Of a DNA stretch of 64,000 nucleotides, positions 50,241 to 59,886 are shown piece after piece. Position numbers and translations under genes: made by a program. The notes below the pieces were generated by a model. That model worked only from the letters and a program-made list of their open reading frames with translations. It had not been told where the DNA came from and made no database searches. Location of the stretch: assembly GCA_959608625.1 (NCBI GenBank), contig CAUHQV010000004.1, positions 11,961-75,960 on the forward strand. The letters are read 5' to 3'. The number at the start of each line of letters is the position of its first letter. Position 1 is the first letter of the stretch. This stretch comes from an uncultured Flavobacteriales bacterium. Its GTDB lineage: Bacteria > Bacteroidota > Bacteroidia > Flavobacteriales > UBA1820.

Positions 50241-51479
50241 ATGACAAACAAAGCAGACACGCACAACAGGAACATCAACGATCCTGTCTATGGATTCATC
50301 CGGATAGACGACCCGCTGATATCGAAGGTTTTGTCCCATCCTTATATGCAGCGTTTACGGCGCATTACCCAGATCGGGCTTTCGTCCCTGGTCTATCCGG
50401 GGGCCGTACACAACCGTTTCACGCATTCGATCGGGGCGATGCACCTGATGGGGCGGGCTATTGCGACCCTGCGGGAAAAGGGCTTCGAAATATCTCCCGA
50501 GGAAGCTACGGCCGCTAAAATAGCCATCCTGCTGCACGACGTAGGACATGCACCGTTTTCCCATACGCTGGAGAGAGAACTGCTGGACGGAATATCCCAC
50601 GAGGATGTTTCGCTGGCGGTATTGGGACTATTGCGCAAAGAGATGCCGGGGCCGGTGATGGATATGGCGGCGCAGATTTTCCGGGGAGAGTACCCGAAAC
50701 GCTACCTGCACAGCCTGATATCTTCCCAGCTCGATATGGACCGCTTGGATTACCTGAACCGGGACAGTTTCTTTTCCGGGGCTTCCGAGGGCATCGTGAG
50801 CCACGAGCGTATCATCGCTATGCTGGATGTGGCGGACGGGGATATCGTTTTCGATGAAAAAGGGCTTTATTCTGTCGAGAAATTCGTGATCGCACGGCGT
50901 ATGATGTACTGGCAGGTATACCTGCACAAGACCGTCTTGGCCGCCGACGTGCTGGTGGAAGGGATCGTACGGCGGGCGAAAGAACTCCTGGCCCAGGGAA
51001 AGGACACTCCCGTACACGAGCCGCTGCGCTCCCTGCTGGCCTCGAAGACCGGCTGCCGGGGACTGACCCTGGAGTATATGGAACGATATATGGCTGTGGA
51101 CGAGTCGGATATGTGGTGCGTGTTCAAACAGTGGAAGGCCAGCGACGATTTTATCCTGTCTTTCCTGTGCGATGCCATTTGCAGCCGGCATTTGTTCTCG
51201 GCCAAGCTCTCGGACCGTCCGCTGGGTGAAGCCGAAGTCTCGCGCATTCAGCATGCGATCCGGGAAAAATACGGTCTGGGGGATGACCTGCTGGGCTACT
51301 TGTTTACCGAACGGCGGATAGACAACCATGTGTACCGCCCCCGGGAGGACAATATCCGGATACGGCTGCGGGACGGCAGCGTACACAATATTACCGAAGT
51401 GTCCGAGCAGATCAACTTCACCACCGACAAGACGGAAACGAAATACTTGATCACCTATCCGAAAGAATTCAGGGAATAA
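50241..51479 (+). CDS. HD-domain phosphohydrolase (SAMHD1/dNTPase-like)
   Basis: A 412-residue metal-dependent phosphohydrolase. The HD-domain residues are in NRFTHSIGAMHL (first His), ILLHDVGHAPFSHTLE (HD pair and the second metal His) and SSQLDMDRLDYLNRDSFF (final Asp). This pattern with LQRLRRITQ-like QRLRRITQIGL is that of deoxynucleoside triphosphate triphosphohydrolases. The ATG at 50241 was chosen over a frame opening near 50208, which lies in the intergenic promoter region. Substrate preference is unproven. It overlaps the downstream GNAT gene by one base. Confidence 0.88.
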   Translation: MTNKADTHNRNINDPVYGFIRIDDPLISKVLSHPYMQRLRRITQIGLSSLVYPGAVHNRFTHSIGAMHLMGRAIATLREKGFEISPEEATAAKIAILLHDVGHAPFSHTLERELLDGISHEDVSLAVLGLLRKEMPGPVMDMAAQIFRGEYPKRYLHSLISSQLDMDRLDYLNRDSFFSGASEGIVSHERIIAMLDVADGDIVFDEKGLYSVEKFVIARRMMYWQVYLHKTVLAADVLVEGIVRRAKELLAQGKDTPVHEPLRSLLASKTGCRGLTLEYMERYMAVDESDMWCVFKQWKASDDFILSFLCDAICSRHLFSAKLSDRPLGEAEVSRIQHAIREKYGLGDDLLGYLFTERRIDNHVYRPREDNIRIRLRDGSVHNITEVSEQINFTTDKTETKYLITYPKEFRE

Positions 51480-52021
51480 TGGCTTTAGAGTTACCGAAGA
51501 CAGAGATCCGGCAAGGGGTGCTTTCCGACCTCGATGAATTGGAGGGGCTTTACAACGATTTGCACGATCATTTGTCGGCCGGGGAAAATCACCCCGGTTG
51601 GATCAAAGGTTTCTACCCGGTGCGCGAAACGGCCGAGAGGGGCCTTGCGGAAAACAATTTGTATATCGCTTTTGCCAGCAGGCGAATCGCGGGATCCGTC
51701 ATTCTCAACCACCATACGGAGGAAGCCTATTCTAGGGTAAAATGGAGCGTCGATGCGGACGACAGCCAGATACTGGTCGTCCATACCTTTGTGGTGCATC
51801 CCGGCTTTTCGGGAAAAGGAGTGGGGCGCAGCCTGCTGGATTTTTCCGTCCGGCTGGCCCGGAAGGCAGGGATCAAAGCGATCCGGCTGGATGTGTACCG
51901 GAAAAACACCCCTGCCATAGGCTTGTACGAAAAGTGCGGCTTCCGGTATGTCGATACGGTCGATCTAGGGCTGGCCGGGCACGGGCTGGACTTTTTCCGG
52001 CTGTATGAGAGAGTATTGTAA
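51479..52021 (+). CDS. GNAT-family N-acetyltransferase
   Basis: A 180-residue acetyltransferase. The acetyl-CoA binding motif is VVHPGFSGKGVGRSLLDF (motif A, Q/RxxGxG/A-like) near residue 105, preceded by the VHTFVV strand, and motif B ends with NTPAIGLYEKCGFRYV near residue 146. The acceptor is unknown. It overlaps the HD hydrolase stop by one base (TAATG), so the two are translationally coupled. Confidence 0.88.
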   Translation: MALELPKTEIRQGVLSDLDELEGLYNDLHDHLSAGENHPGWIKGFYPVRETAERGLAENNLYIAFASRRIAGSVILNHHTEEAYSRVKWSVDADDSQILVVHTFVVHPGFSGKGVGRSLLDFSVRLARKAGIKAIRLDVYRKNTPAIGLYEKCGFRYVDTVDLGLAGHGLDFFRLYERVL

Positions 52022-52036
52022 GCAAAGATTGCAATA

Positions 52037-52070
52037 AAAAAGCGGGAGCTCGAAAGTGCTCCCGCTTTTT
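52037..52070. terminator. Bidirectional terminator between the GNAT and C1 peptidase genes
   Basis: A 13-bp stem (52037-52049 with 52058-52070) with A and T ends and a TCGAAAGT loop, between convergent genes. Confidence 0.85.
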
Positions 52071-52085
52071 ATAGGTATACGGCCT

Positions 52086-53228
52086 TTATTTCAATTTCTT
52101 GAGGATGGCTGGCGGAACCCCTCCCTTGTTCAGGATCAGGGAGATTGTTTTGTAGCGCATATAGGCCTCGCTCACGTAATAGATACCGTCGAATCCCCGG
52201 CTCGTGCCCCAGGAATTCTTGATGATGTAGTATTTCTTTCCGTTGGCGTCCTTGGCGATGCCTGTTATGTGCATGCTGTGGTCGTCGACCGTGGAGTAAT
52301 CGTCGAACGCTTTCTGGCGCATCTGTTCGGTGATCTGTTTTTCGGGTTTCGGGCCGTCGAACATCAGCGAATCCTCCGTTTCCGGCACGATGACGATACC
52401 CAGGGGCACAGAAAATCCTTTTTCCGTCATATCGGCCGCCCAAATGGCAGTGTAACCGTTTTCCAGGGCATAATCCAGCGTTTGGATCATTTCGTCCAAC
52501 GGGATGTTGTAATACTTTTCCCAGGACCAGTTGTCCGGCACCAGAAGGTGTACCTTTTCATAATACGGTTCGTCCGTCCACGAGGTGAGGTAGAGGTAGT
52601 CTTCCGGGTGGATGCCTACGACCTTGTCCGCAAAGGAACACGGGTCGTATTTTTTCCCTTCGAAAGAAAATTCGGCAGGGATATGGCCCAGGTAGCGGTC
52701 GAGTATCCCGTCGAATCCTTTCTTCCAGCCGCCCCGGATGGTTTTAGAGGCAACCACGTCTTTCACGTAGGCGTACAACTCCCGGTCGAGGTCCTTGTGG
52801 TTGTCGCGGGTCTCCCCTTCGGGCAGTCCCGGATAAGCCTGCTGGGGAACGATGCCGTAACGGCGGATGACATCCAGCACGTCGGTGCCTTCTCCGCCGG
52901 GGGAAAAGGTCGCGTTGCCGTGCAGGCGCACGTATTTCCGCGCTTTTTCCTGATAGGTGCGGTATACGACGTACATCTCGGCCAGGTCGACCGGCTTTTT
53001 ACCCATGCGGAGCATTTCGGATTCCACAAAGGATATCCCGGCATAGTCCCAACAAGTGCCCGAAGAGGCCTGATCCTTTACCGGAGTGGCAGGATTGTCC
53101 TTTACGACTGTGAAATGGAATTTCTCCTTCCACTGTCGCTGTTGTGTGCTATCCGGCAACTGCCCGGCCACCAGAAGGGGCAGGATCAGGATGGCGGCCA
53201 GCAAGGCGAACAGGTTGTTTTTATACAT
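52086..53228 (-). CDS. Exported papain-like (C1) peptidase, copy 2 of a tandem pair
   Basis: A 380-residue bleomycin-hydrolase-like peptidase with a signal peptide (MYKNNLFALLAAILILPLLVAGQ). The catalytic residues are visible: Q53 and C59 in QASSGTCWDYAG, His in DDHSMHITGIAKD and Asn in IIKNSWG. The propeptide of classical papains is absent. It is closely related to the gene at 53256-54458 and lies 27 bases downstream of it; this copy has a shorter segment between LGIVIVPETEDSLMFDGPKP and the histidine. As cytosolic PepC-type relatives lack a signal, these are secreted or periplasmic forms, probably involved in peptide degradation. Confidence 0.88.
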   Translation of the reverse strand: MYKNNLFALLAAILILPLLVAGQLPDSTQQRQWKEKFHFTVVKDNPATPVKDQASSGTCWDYAGISFVESEMLRMGKKPVDLAEMYVVYRTYQEKARKYVRLHGNATFSPGGEGTDVLDVIRRYGIVPQQAYPGLPEGETRDNHKDLDRELYAYVKDVVASKTIRGGWKKGFDGILDRYLGHIPAEFSFEGKKYDPCSFADKVVGIHPEDYLYLTSWTDEPYYEKVHLLVPDNWSWEKYYNIPLDEMIQTLDYALENGYTAIWAADMTEKGFSVPLGIVIVPETEDSLMFDGPKPEKQITEQMRQKAFDDYSTVDDHSMHITGIAKDANGKKYYIIKNSWGTSRGFDGIYYVSEAYMRYKTISLILNKGGVPPAILKKLK

Positions 53229-53255
53229 AGCGGTAGTTTTGGATTTGCGCGTATC

Positions 53256-54458
53256 TTACCGGAGCTTTTTCAGGATATCCGAAGGAACGGCGCCTTTGTT
53301 CACCACGAAAGAGGTCGTCTTGTAGCGGATATAGGCCTCGCTCACATAGAGCATACCGCCGTCCCGGCCGCGGGTCTCGCCCCAGGAATTTTTCACGATG
53401 TAGAATTTTTTGCCGTTCTGGTCTTTGGCCAGTCCGATGATCAGCATACCGTGGTCGTCCTGCGTGGAGTAGTCATCGAACCCTTTCTGGCGCATATCCT
53501 CGGTGATGGTCTTTTCCGGCTGCGGGCCGTCCAGCATCTTGGCCGAGGCATCGGCTACCTGTTCCTTCGTGCCGTACATCAGCAGCGAATCGGAAACCTC
53601 CGGCACGACGGCTACGCCCAATTTGGTGGAGAATCCCCTTTCCGATACGTCGGCCGCCCAGGCTACGGTAAAGCCGTTTTCCAGGGCGTTGTCGATAATG
53701 GCGATCATGTCGTCCATCGGGACGTTCCAGCATTTTTCCCAGGCCCAGTTATCCGGCACCAGCAGTTCCGATTTCCGGTAGTATGGGTCGGATTTCCAAG
53801 ACATGAAATACATGTAATCGTCCGGATGGATACCTACCACTTTGTCGGCGAAAGTACGGGGCGTGTATTTTTTGCCCTGGAAAGTGAACTCGGTGGGAGG
53901 TACGCCCAGATAGCGGTCGAGTATCCCGTCGAACGGTTTTTGCCAGTCCCCCCGGATCGTGCGGGCGCTTGCCACGCCTTTTATGTAGGCCTCCAAACTC
54001 TGATCCAGTTCGTTGTGGGCATTGCGCTTTTCGCCTTCCACCAGGCCTTCATAGGCTTCCTGCGGAACGATGCCATAGCGGCCAATGACGTTCAGTACGT
54101 CGTGGAATTCACCGCCGCCGGCGAAGGTCATGTTCCCGTGCAGGCGGACGTATTTGCGGGCTTTTTCCTGATATACTTTGTATACAATGAACATTTCAGC
54201 CAGGTCGACCGGCTTTTTGCCCATGCGGAGCATTTCAGCCTCTACAAAGCCTAATCCGGAGTAAGCCCAGCACGTGCTGGACGAAGCCTGGTCTTTTACC
54301 GAAGTGACGGGCAGTTTCTTTACGACCGTGAATTGGAATTTATCCTTCGAATCCTGGTCTCCGGACTGGGTTTTGGCCACCAGGTTATCCTGGGCAAAGG
54401 CGAACGGCCCGATGAGCAGCAGGGCTGCCAGCGCCGTGAAACGGGTGATTGAACGCAT
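53256..54458 (-). CDS. Exported papain-like (C1) peptidase, copy 1 of a tandem pair
   Basis: A 400-residue C1-type peptidase. The signal peptide is MRSITRFTALAALLLIGPFAFA. Q57 and C63 in KDQASSSTCWAYSG, His in DDHGMLIIGLAKD and Asn in IVKNSWG form the catalytic set. Compared with the downstream copy it has an extra stretch of about 20 residues (SLLMYGTKEQVADASAKMLD) before the histidine region. The two copies share most of their length and almost the same C-terminus (RYKTTSFVVNKGAVPSDILKKLR). Transcription probably starts from the promoter at 54493-54500. Confidence 0.88.
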   Translation of the reverse strand: MRSITRFTALAALLLIGPFAFAQDNLVAKTQSGDQDSKDKFQFTVVKKLPVTSVKDQASSSTCWAYSGLGFVEAEMLRMGKKPVDLAEMFIVYKVYQEKARKYVRLHGNMTFAGGGEFHDVLNVIGRYGIVPQEAYEGLVEGEKRNAHNELDQSLEAYIKGVASARTIRGDWQKPFDGILDRYLGVPPTEFTFQGKKYTPRTFADKVVGIHPDDYMYFMSWKSDPYYRKSELLVPDNWAWEKCWNVPMDDMIAIIDNALENGFTVAWAADVSERGFSTKLGVAVVPEVSDSLLMYGTKEQVADASAKMLDGPQPEKTITEDMRQKGFDDYSTQDDHGMLIIGLAKDQNGKKFYIVKNSWGETRGRDGGMLYVSEAYIRYKTTSFVVNKGAVPSDILKKLR

Positions 54459-54492
54459 ATTTTAGATAGTTTAAATTTTAAATGGTATGGGA

Positions 54493-54500
54493 CAAATTTA
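54493..54500 (-). promoter_or_regulatory. -7 promoter element of the C1 peptidase pair
   Basis: TAAATTTG on the minus strand, 34 bases before the first peptidase gene; no TTG at the proper distance. Confidence 0.45.
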
Positions 54501-54637
54501 GGAAAAATGTTTTATGTGCCGACCGTTGTGTGCCGATTCCGGAAATAAAAGCAATTTATACGCGGTCGGAGCGGAAATTATCGGTGAATATTCGTAACTT
54601 GCCCCTCGGTAATCACGACAGAACACTAAGATATAAT

Positions 54638-55873
54638 ATGTCCTCACTGAAGGAAATCGTCATCATGGCCTGGGACAATGTCAAATCCCAGCGCCTTCGA
54701 ACCGGTATAACCGCCAGTATCATCGCGATAGGTATTACGGCCTTGGTGGGTATTCTCACCAGCGTGTCGGCCCTGCGCAGTTCGATGGTGGACAGTTTCA
54801 AATCGTTCGGTGCCAATGTGGTCAGCGTATACGGCGGCCGGTGGGCACCCAAGGAAAACGATCCGAGCGAATGGGTGTACCAGCCCAAGATCGAGTATCG
54901 GCACGCCCGGACATTCAAGGAAAAAATGGCCGGTAAAGGCACAGTATCCGTGAACGGAACGGCGGCCAGCAATGCCGAGGTACGCAGCGAATACGATAAG
55001 ACGGATCCTAATATCCGTTTGGTAGCCGCCGACGAGGACTATTTCGATATAAGCGGATTTAAGATCGAGAACGGTCGTTTCTTTTCGTCCGACGAGATCG
55101 AGAGCGGGGCAAAAGTCGCCGTAGTAGGCCCCGATATCGTAAAAAAACTTTTCCCTACCGGCAAACCCCTCGGACAGAATATCAGCGTAAACGGTTTGCG
55201 CTACAATATAATCGGGGTGGTGCAGAGCAAAGGCTCGACTATGGGCATGAGCCAGGACAACCTCGTTTTCATTCCTTTGCAGACCGCACGGACGGATTTT
55301 CCGAGTTTTACCTCTTTTACCGTATCCGTCGTCCCTCCGGCAGGCCTGACAGCGGCCGATGCCGAATTCACTGATAATGTACGAGTGACCATGCGCAATG
55401 TGCGGGGCCTTCGCCCTTCGCAGGAGGATAACTTTATCATCCGCAACAGCCAGGCCGCCCTCGATAATATGGAGGGGATGCTTTCCAACCTGAAAGCGGC
55501 TGCTTTGATCATCGGCCTGATCACTATTTTGGGCTCTTCCATCGCCCTGATGAACATTATGCTCGTATCCGTAACCGAACGTACACGCGAGATAGGCACA
55601 TTGAAAGCCATAGGGGCCGACGCCCGCAGCATCACCCTGCAATTCCTGATCGAAGCCATCATCATCGGTCAGATCGGAGGCATTATCGGTATTGCGATCG
55701 GTATTCTGCTGGGAAATATCGTGTCGCTGGCCATGCATATCAGTTTTGTATTGCCCGTGACGGAAATGCTCCTCGCATTCGCCATCACGTTCGGGGTGGG
55801 GGTTATATCCGGCTATTATCCAGCCCGCAAGGCCTCGCGCCTGGACCCGATAGAAGCCCTGCGTTACGAATAG
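54638..55873 (+). CDS. MacB/FtsX-type ABC transporter permease
   Basis: A 411-residue inner-membrane protein. It has an N-terminal helix (about 22-45), a large MacB-like periplasmic domain (about 50-280) and three C-terminal FtsX-type helices (about 283-307, 330-355 and 371-392). These include MLVSVTERTREIGTLKAIGA, the classic coupling segment. Family members work with an ABC ATPase in lipoprotein sorting, antibiotic export or signalling. No ATPase gene is adjacent here, so the partner is encoded elsewhere. It is 17 bases upstream of a small membrane protein gene. Confidence 0.88.
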   Translation: MSSLKEIVIMAWDNVKSQRLRTGITASIIAIGITALVGILTSVSALRSSMVDSFKSFGANVVSVYGGRWAPKENDPSEWVYQPKIEYRHARTFKEKMAGKGTVSVNGTAASNAEVRSEYDKTDPNIRLVAADEDYFDISGFKIENGRFFSSDEIESGAKVAVVGPDIVKKLFPTGKPLGQNISVNGLRYNIIGVVQSKGSTMGMSQDNLVFIPLQTARTDFPSFTSFTVSVVPPAGLTAADAEFTDNVRVTMRNVRGLRPSQEDNFIIRNSQAALDNMEGMLSNLKAAALIIGLITILGSSIALMNIMLVSVTERTREIGTLKAIGADARSITLQFLIEAIIIGQIGGIIGIAIGILLGNIVSLAMHISFVLPVTEMLLAFAITFGVGVISGYYPARKASRLDPIEALRYE

Positions 55874-55890
55874 TTACTATTGGGATCGTT

Positions 55891-56166
55891 ATGACCGACA
55901 AAAAATATTTCGGATTCGTAAGTTATTTCGTTTCGTTGGCGTTGATATGCGCTATCGTATGGCTCTGTGTCGGGATTTGGATCCTGGCTGTGATCCCGCA
56001 TATCGTGTTCGGAGCGTTTTTCCTGTCGGTCTTTGCCGATACGAGTTATATGTACCTGCGCAAGAACATGACCACGGCTAAGTTGAAAAATGCCATTTAT
56101 TCCAATTTTTCGGCCCTGATGGCCATGGGAGTGATCCTGGCCATCCTGTACGTGATATTGCGGTAA
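55891..56166 (+). CDS. Small three-helix membrane protein
   Basis: A 91-residue protein with three hydrophobic helices (about 9-27, 29-48 and 72-90). Unknown family; the call rests on its length, hydrophobic pattern and position 17 bases after the permease gene, with which it is likely co-transcribed. Confidence 0.68.
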   Translation: MTDKKYFGFVSYFVSLALICAIVWLCVGIWILAVIPHIVFGAFFLSVFADTSYMYLRKNMTTAKLKNAIYSNFSALMAMGVILAILYVILR

Positions 56167-56222
56167 GGGAAAAAGGACGGATAAAAGTCCTTTCAGGAAG
56201 GTTCCGGCCGGGAAAAAATTAG

Positions 56223-56230
56223 TACATTTG
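56223..56230 (+). promoter_or_regulatory. -7 promoter element of pyrG
   Basis: TACATTTG, 24 bases before pyrG; a proper -33 element is not evident. Confidence 0.5.
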
Positions 56231-56254
56231 CACCAATTATTTTTTGTATAAATC

Positions 56255-57883
56255 ATGTCGCGTAAAACAAAATACATTTTCGTCACCGGAGGGGTTACGT
56301 CCTCTTTGGGAAAAGGTATCATATCCGCTTCGCTGGCCCGTCTTCTCCAGGCCCGGGGCTATTCGGTAACCATCCAGAAACTCGATCCGTACATCAACGT
56401 CGATCCCGGCACGCTCAACCCCTACGAACACGGGGAATGCTACGTGACCGCCGACGGGGCCGAGACCGACCTCGATCTGGGGCACTATGAACGGTTCCTC
56501 AATGTGGAAACCTCCCAGGCGAACAACGTGACCACCGGCCGGATCTACCTTTCCGTCATCGAGAAAGAGCGCCACGGCGAGTTCCTCGGCAAGACGGTGC
56601 AGGTGATTCCCCATATCACCAATGAGATTAAGCAGCGCGTACAAATACTCGGAAAGACAGGTAAATACGATATTATTATCACCGAAATAGGCGGTACGGT
56701 AGGGGACATCGAATCCCTCCCGTACATAGAGGCTGTACGGCAGCTCAAATGGGAGCTCGGCCCGAAAAACGCCATTGTGATCCACCTGGCGCTGGTGCCT
56801 TACCTGGCCGCGGCCGGCGAACTGAAGACCAAACCCACGCAGCACTCCATCAAGACACTGATGCAGGCCGGGGTGCAGGCCGACGTACTGGTGTGCCGTA
56901 CGGAACACCACCTGCCGGAAGAAGTGAAAAACAAATTGGCCCAGTTTTGCAACGTGCGCAAGGAAGCCGTCGTCGAATCCATCGATGCGGAGACCATTTA
57001 CGATGTGCCTATCCTGATGGAACAGCAGCATCTGGACCGCGTGGTACTCGAAGATCTCGACCTGCCGTGCCCGGACTCGCTGGATCTGGAAAAATGGAAA
57101 AATTTCCTCAGCCGTCACAAGAACCCCAAAGGCGAGGTCTCAATCGCGTTGGTGGGCAAATACGTGAGCCTGCACGATGCCTATAAATCCATTGTGGAGT
57201 CCTTTATCCATGCCGGCGCAGCCAACGAAGTAAAAGTGAACGTTAAGTGGGTTTATTCCGGCGACATAGACGATTGCAATGTGGCTGAAATACTCGGCGG
57301 GGTGGACGGTATATTGGTAGCTCCCGGATTCGGTTCCCGGGCTATCGAAGGAAAGATATCGGCTATCCGCTACGCCCGTGAGAACGGCATCCCTTTCCTG
57401 GGCATTTGCCTGGGAATGCAGATGGCGGTCGTGGAATATGCCCGCAATGTGTTGGGACTCAAAGGTGCCCACTCGAAAGAAATAGACCCGATGACCGAAG
57501 ATCCGGTGATAGACCTGATGGAATCCCAGAAGAACGTGACCGAAAAAGGCGGCACGATGCGTCTGGGGGCTTGGCAGTGTACGCTCCAGAAAGGCACGAA
57601 GGCATACGGGATATACGGAAAGGAAGATATCAGCGAACGCCACCGCCACCGCTACGAATTGTGCATGAAATATTTGGACGACCTGGAAACAGCCGGGATG
57701 AAAGCGACCGGCCGCAATGCCGATACCGGCCTGGTGGATATCGTAGAAGTGCCCTCGCATCCCTGGTTCATCGGGGTGCAATTCCATCCGGAATACCGGT
57801 CGAAGGTGGAGAATCCCCATCCGCTTTTCGTCGGTTTCGTAAAAGCCGCCGTGGAATACAATGCGTCGAAAGGCGGAAAATAA
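56255..57883 (+). CDS. pyrG: CTP synthase
   Basis: Converts UTP to CTP with glutamine as nitrogen donor. The 542-residue protein has the synthetase domain (KYIFVTGGVTSSLGKGI at the start, KLDPYINVDPGTLNPYEHGE, IIITEIGGTVGDIES) and a class I glutamine amidotransferase domain from about residue 290. There the nucleophile Cys is in GICLGMQMAVVEYARN, and His/Glu are in GVQFHPEYRSK. All are intact. It is followed 31 bases later by yidC. Confidence 0.98.
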   Translation: MSRKTKYIFVTGGVTSSLGKGIISASLARLLQARGYSVTIQKLDPYINVDPGTLNPYEHGECYVTADGAETDLDLGHYERFLNVETSQANNVTTGRIYLSVIEKERHGEFLGKTVQVIPHITNEIKQRVQILGKTGKYDIIITEIGGTVGDIESLPYIEAVRQLKWELGPKNAIVIHLALVPYLAAAGELKTKPTQHSIKTLMQAGVQADVLVCRTEHHLPEEVKNKLAQFCNVRKEAVVESIDAETIYDVPILMEQQHLDRVVLEDLDLPCPDSLDLEKWKNFLSRHKNPKGEVSIALVGKYVSLHDAYKSIVESFIHAGAANEVKVNVKWVYSGDIDDCNVAEILGGVDGILVAPGFGSRAIEGKISAIRYARENGIPFLGICLGMQMAVVEYARNVLGLKGAHSKEIDPMTEDPVIDLMESQKNVTEKGGTMRLGAWQCTLQKGTKAYGIYGKEDISERHRHRYELCMKYLDDLETAGMKATGRNADTGLVDIVEVPSHPWFIGVQFHPEYRSKVENPHPLFVGFVKAAVEYNASKGGK

Positions 57884-57914
57884 GTTTCGAACACCCGATA
57901 AAGATAAAATCTAG

Positions 57915-59837
57915 ATGCTGTTAGGACAAAACAACAATTCTTCGAGTAATTCCAGTTCAACCTGGGTATTTTTACTTTTAGCCGTTCTTTTCGTAGGATA
58001 TATGTGGTTTACCGCCCCTTCGGCGGAGGAGCAGGCAGCCCAGCGGGCCGAGGCCGAGCGTATCGCTGCCCAGCAAGCCTCGCAGGAAGTCCAGCAGGAA
58101 GCCGCCAAAGTGGATCTGAACGAACTTATCACGGCGGCAGCCGGCGATACGGTCATTCCGGCGGCGCTCACCGAACGCTATGGGGCTTTCGCATATTCTG
58201 CGATGCTTCCTTCTGCGGCCGACGGGGGGAAAACGACCACGATAGAGAATGCCTTGCTGCGTATCACGGTGTCCAACCTCGGAGGTGTCCCTTCGGAAGT
58301 GACCCTGCTCAATCCGGCGTATAAAACCTATTGGAAAACCCCGCTGAGCCTTATCAAGGACGGGAATGCCCATCTGAACATGACGTTCCAGACGGCGGAT
58401 GGAAAGCTGATCAATACGGCCGAGATGTATTTCGAACCGTCGGTAGAGCACAAAGGCGACACCACTGTCCTGTCGATGCGCCTGAAAGCCTCGGCAGATG
58501 CCTATTTGGAATACCGCTATACGCTGCGTCCGAATGAATATATGCTCGATTATACGGTGTCGTCCAAAGGCCTGTCTTCGGTGCTCAAGAGCGCACAAAC
58601 TCCGATTGTAGACTGGAGCATACAGGCTTTCCATACCGAAAAGGGGCTTAAATACGAGAACCAGTACACCTATCTGTCCTATGCGTATGGCGCGAAGGAC
58701 AAAGTAGATCATCTTTCGGCCGGTGGTTCGGACGAGGAAACGATAGAAGATGCAGCGTGGTTCGCATTCAAGCAGCAGTATTTTTCGACGATCCTGATCC
58801 CGCAGGACGGCCTTCACAAGGCTACTTTCACCTCCTCGATGGAGCAGGATACCGTTTATACCAAAAATTTCTCGGCCAATATGGCACTCGCCCAGCAGAA
58901 CGGCGATTTCAATATCCCGATGAAACTGTATTTCGGGCCCAACCGTTTTCATACACTGGATAAATACGGGGACAATATTTCCGACCTGATTCCGCTGGGC
59001 TGGGGAATATTCGGCTGGATCAACCGCTGGCTGGTCATCCCGATGTTCGACCTGTTGTTCTATAACTGGCATATGAGCATGGGCGTGGTGATCCTGATCA
59101 TGACGCTCGTTATCAAACTGATCCTGTCATTCTTCACTTATTCCGGCTATAAATCCTCGGCTAAAATGAGGCTCCTCAAGCCGGAAATGGAAGCTATCAA
59201 CGAGCAGTACAAAAATGCCGATCCGGCTAAAAAGCAACAGGCGGTTATGGACCTGTATTCCAAGGCCGGGGTGAACCCGTTGGCCGGATGCCTGCCGTTA
59301 TTGCTTCAAATGCCGTTCCTTATCGCGATGTACCGATTCTTCCCGGCCTCTATCGAACTTCGGGGGCAGCATTTCCTCTGGGCGGACGACCTTTCGGCAT
59401 ACGATTCGGTACTTACGTTGCCGTTCGATATCCCGTTGTACGGCGCCCATGTAAGCCTGTTCGCCTTGCTGATGGCCATTACGCTGCTCATCAACACCAA
59501 GATGACCGGCGGTATGGATCAGCCGCAGCAGCCGGGTATGCCGAATATGAAATTCCTGATGTACCTGATGCCGGTGATGATGCTCCTATGGTTCAACTCG
59601 GCCGCATCGGGCCTGTCGTACTACTATACGCTTTCGACCCTTATCAGTATCGTGCAGATATGGGTGATCCGCAAGTACATCATCAACGAGAAGAAACTAC
59701 ACGCCAAGATACAGGAGAACAAACAGAACGCCAAAACGCGCGGGCCGTCGAAGTGGCAGCGCAAGATGGACGATATGATGAAGCAGGCCGAAGACCAGCG
59801 CAACCGCCAGCAGCGCCGTTCTATGGGCAAAAAATAA
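57915..59837 (+). CDS. yidC: Membrane protein insertase YidC
   Basis: YidC inserts and folds inner-membrane proteins alone or with SecYEG. The 640-residue protein has an N-terminal helix (about 16-34), a large periplasmic beta-domain (about 60-340), and the conserved five-helix core from about residue 365 to 600. The core contains WHMSMGVVILIMTLVIKLIL, KYSGYKS-like YSGYKSSAKMRLLKPEMEAI, GCLPLLLQMPFLIAMYRFFP and MPVMMLLWFNSAASGLSYYY. The C-terminus is basic, for ribosome contact. It begins near an asparagine/serine-rich stretch, which is normal here. Possibly co-transcribed with pyrG. Confidence 0.96.
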   Translation: MLLGQNNNSSSNSSSTWVFLLLAVLFVGYMWFTAPSAEEQAAQRAEAERIAAQQASQEVQQEAAKVDLNELITAAAGDTVIPAALTERYGAFAYSAMLPSAADGGKTTTIENALLRITVSNLGGVPSEVTLLNPAYKTYWKTPLSLIKDGNAHLNMTFQTADGKLINTAEMYFEPSVEHKGDTTVLSMRLKASADAYLEYRYTLRPNEYMLDYTVSSKGLSSVLKSAQTPIVDWSIQAFHTEKGLKYENQYTYLSYAYGAKDKVDHLSAGGSDEETIEDAAWFAFKQQYFSTILIPQDGLHKATFTSSMEQDTVYTKNFSANMALAQQNGDFNIPMKLYFGPNRFHTLDKYGDNISDLIPLGWGIFGWINRWLVIPMFDLLFYNWHMSMGVVILIMTLVIKLILSFFTYSGYKSSAKMRLLKPEMEAINEQYKNADPAKKQQAVMDLYSKAGVNPLAGCLPLLLQMPFLIAMYRFFPASIELRGQHFLWADDLSAYDSVLTLPFDIPLYGAHVSLFALLMAITLLINTKMTGGMDQPQQPGMPNMKFLMYLMPVMMLLWFNSAASGLSYYYTLSTLISIVQIWVIRKYIINEKKLHAKIQENKQNAKTRGPSKWQRKMDDMMKQAEDQRNRQQRRSMGKK

Positions 59838-59854
59838 AGTTCGTCAGACCGCGA

Positions 59855-59886
59855 AAAACAGGCCGCCATTGTGCGGCCTGTTTTTA
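59855..59886 (+). terminator. Terminator after yidC
   Basis: A 13-bp stem (59855-59867 with 59874-59886, loop CATTGT) ending in TTTTTATTT. Confidence 0.88.

Noticed and set aside
52056..54254. A 732-residue plus-strand frame opposite the C1 peptidases
   Set aside because: Its apparent internal repeats only mirror the tandem duplication of the peptidases on the other strand.
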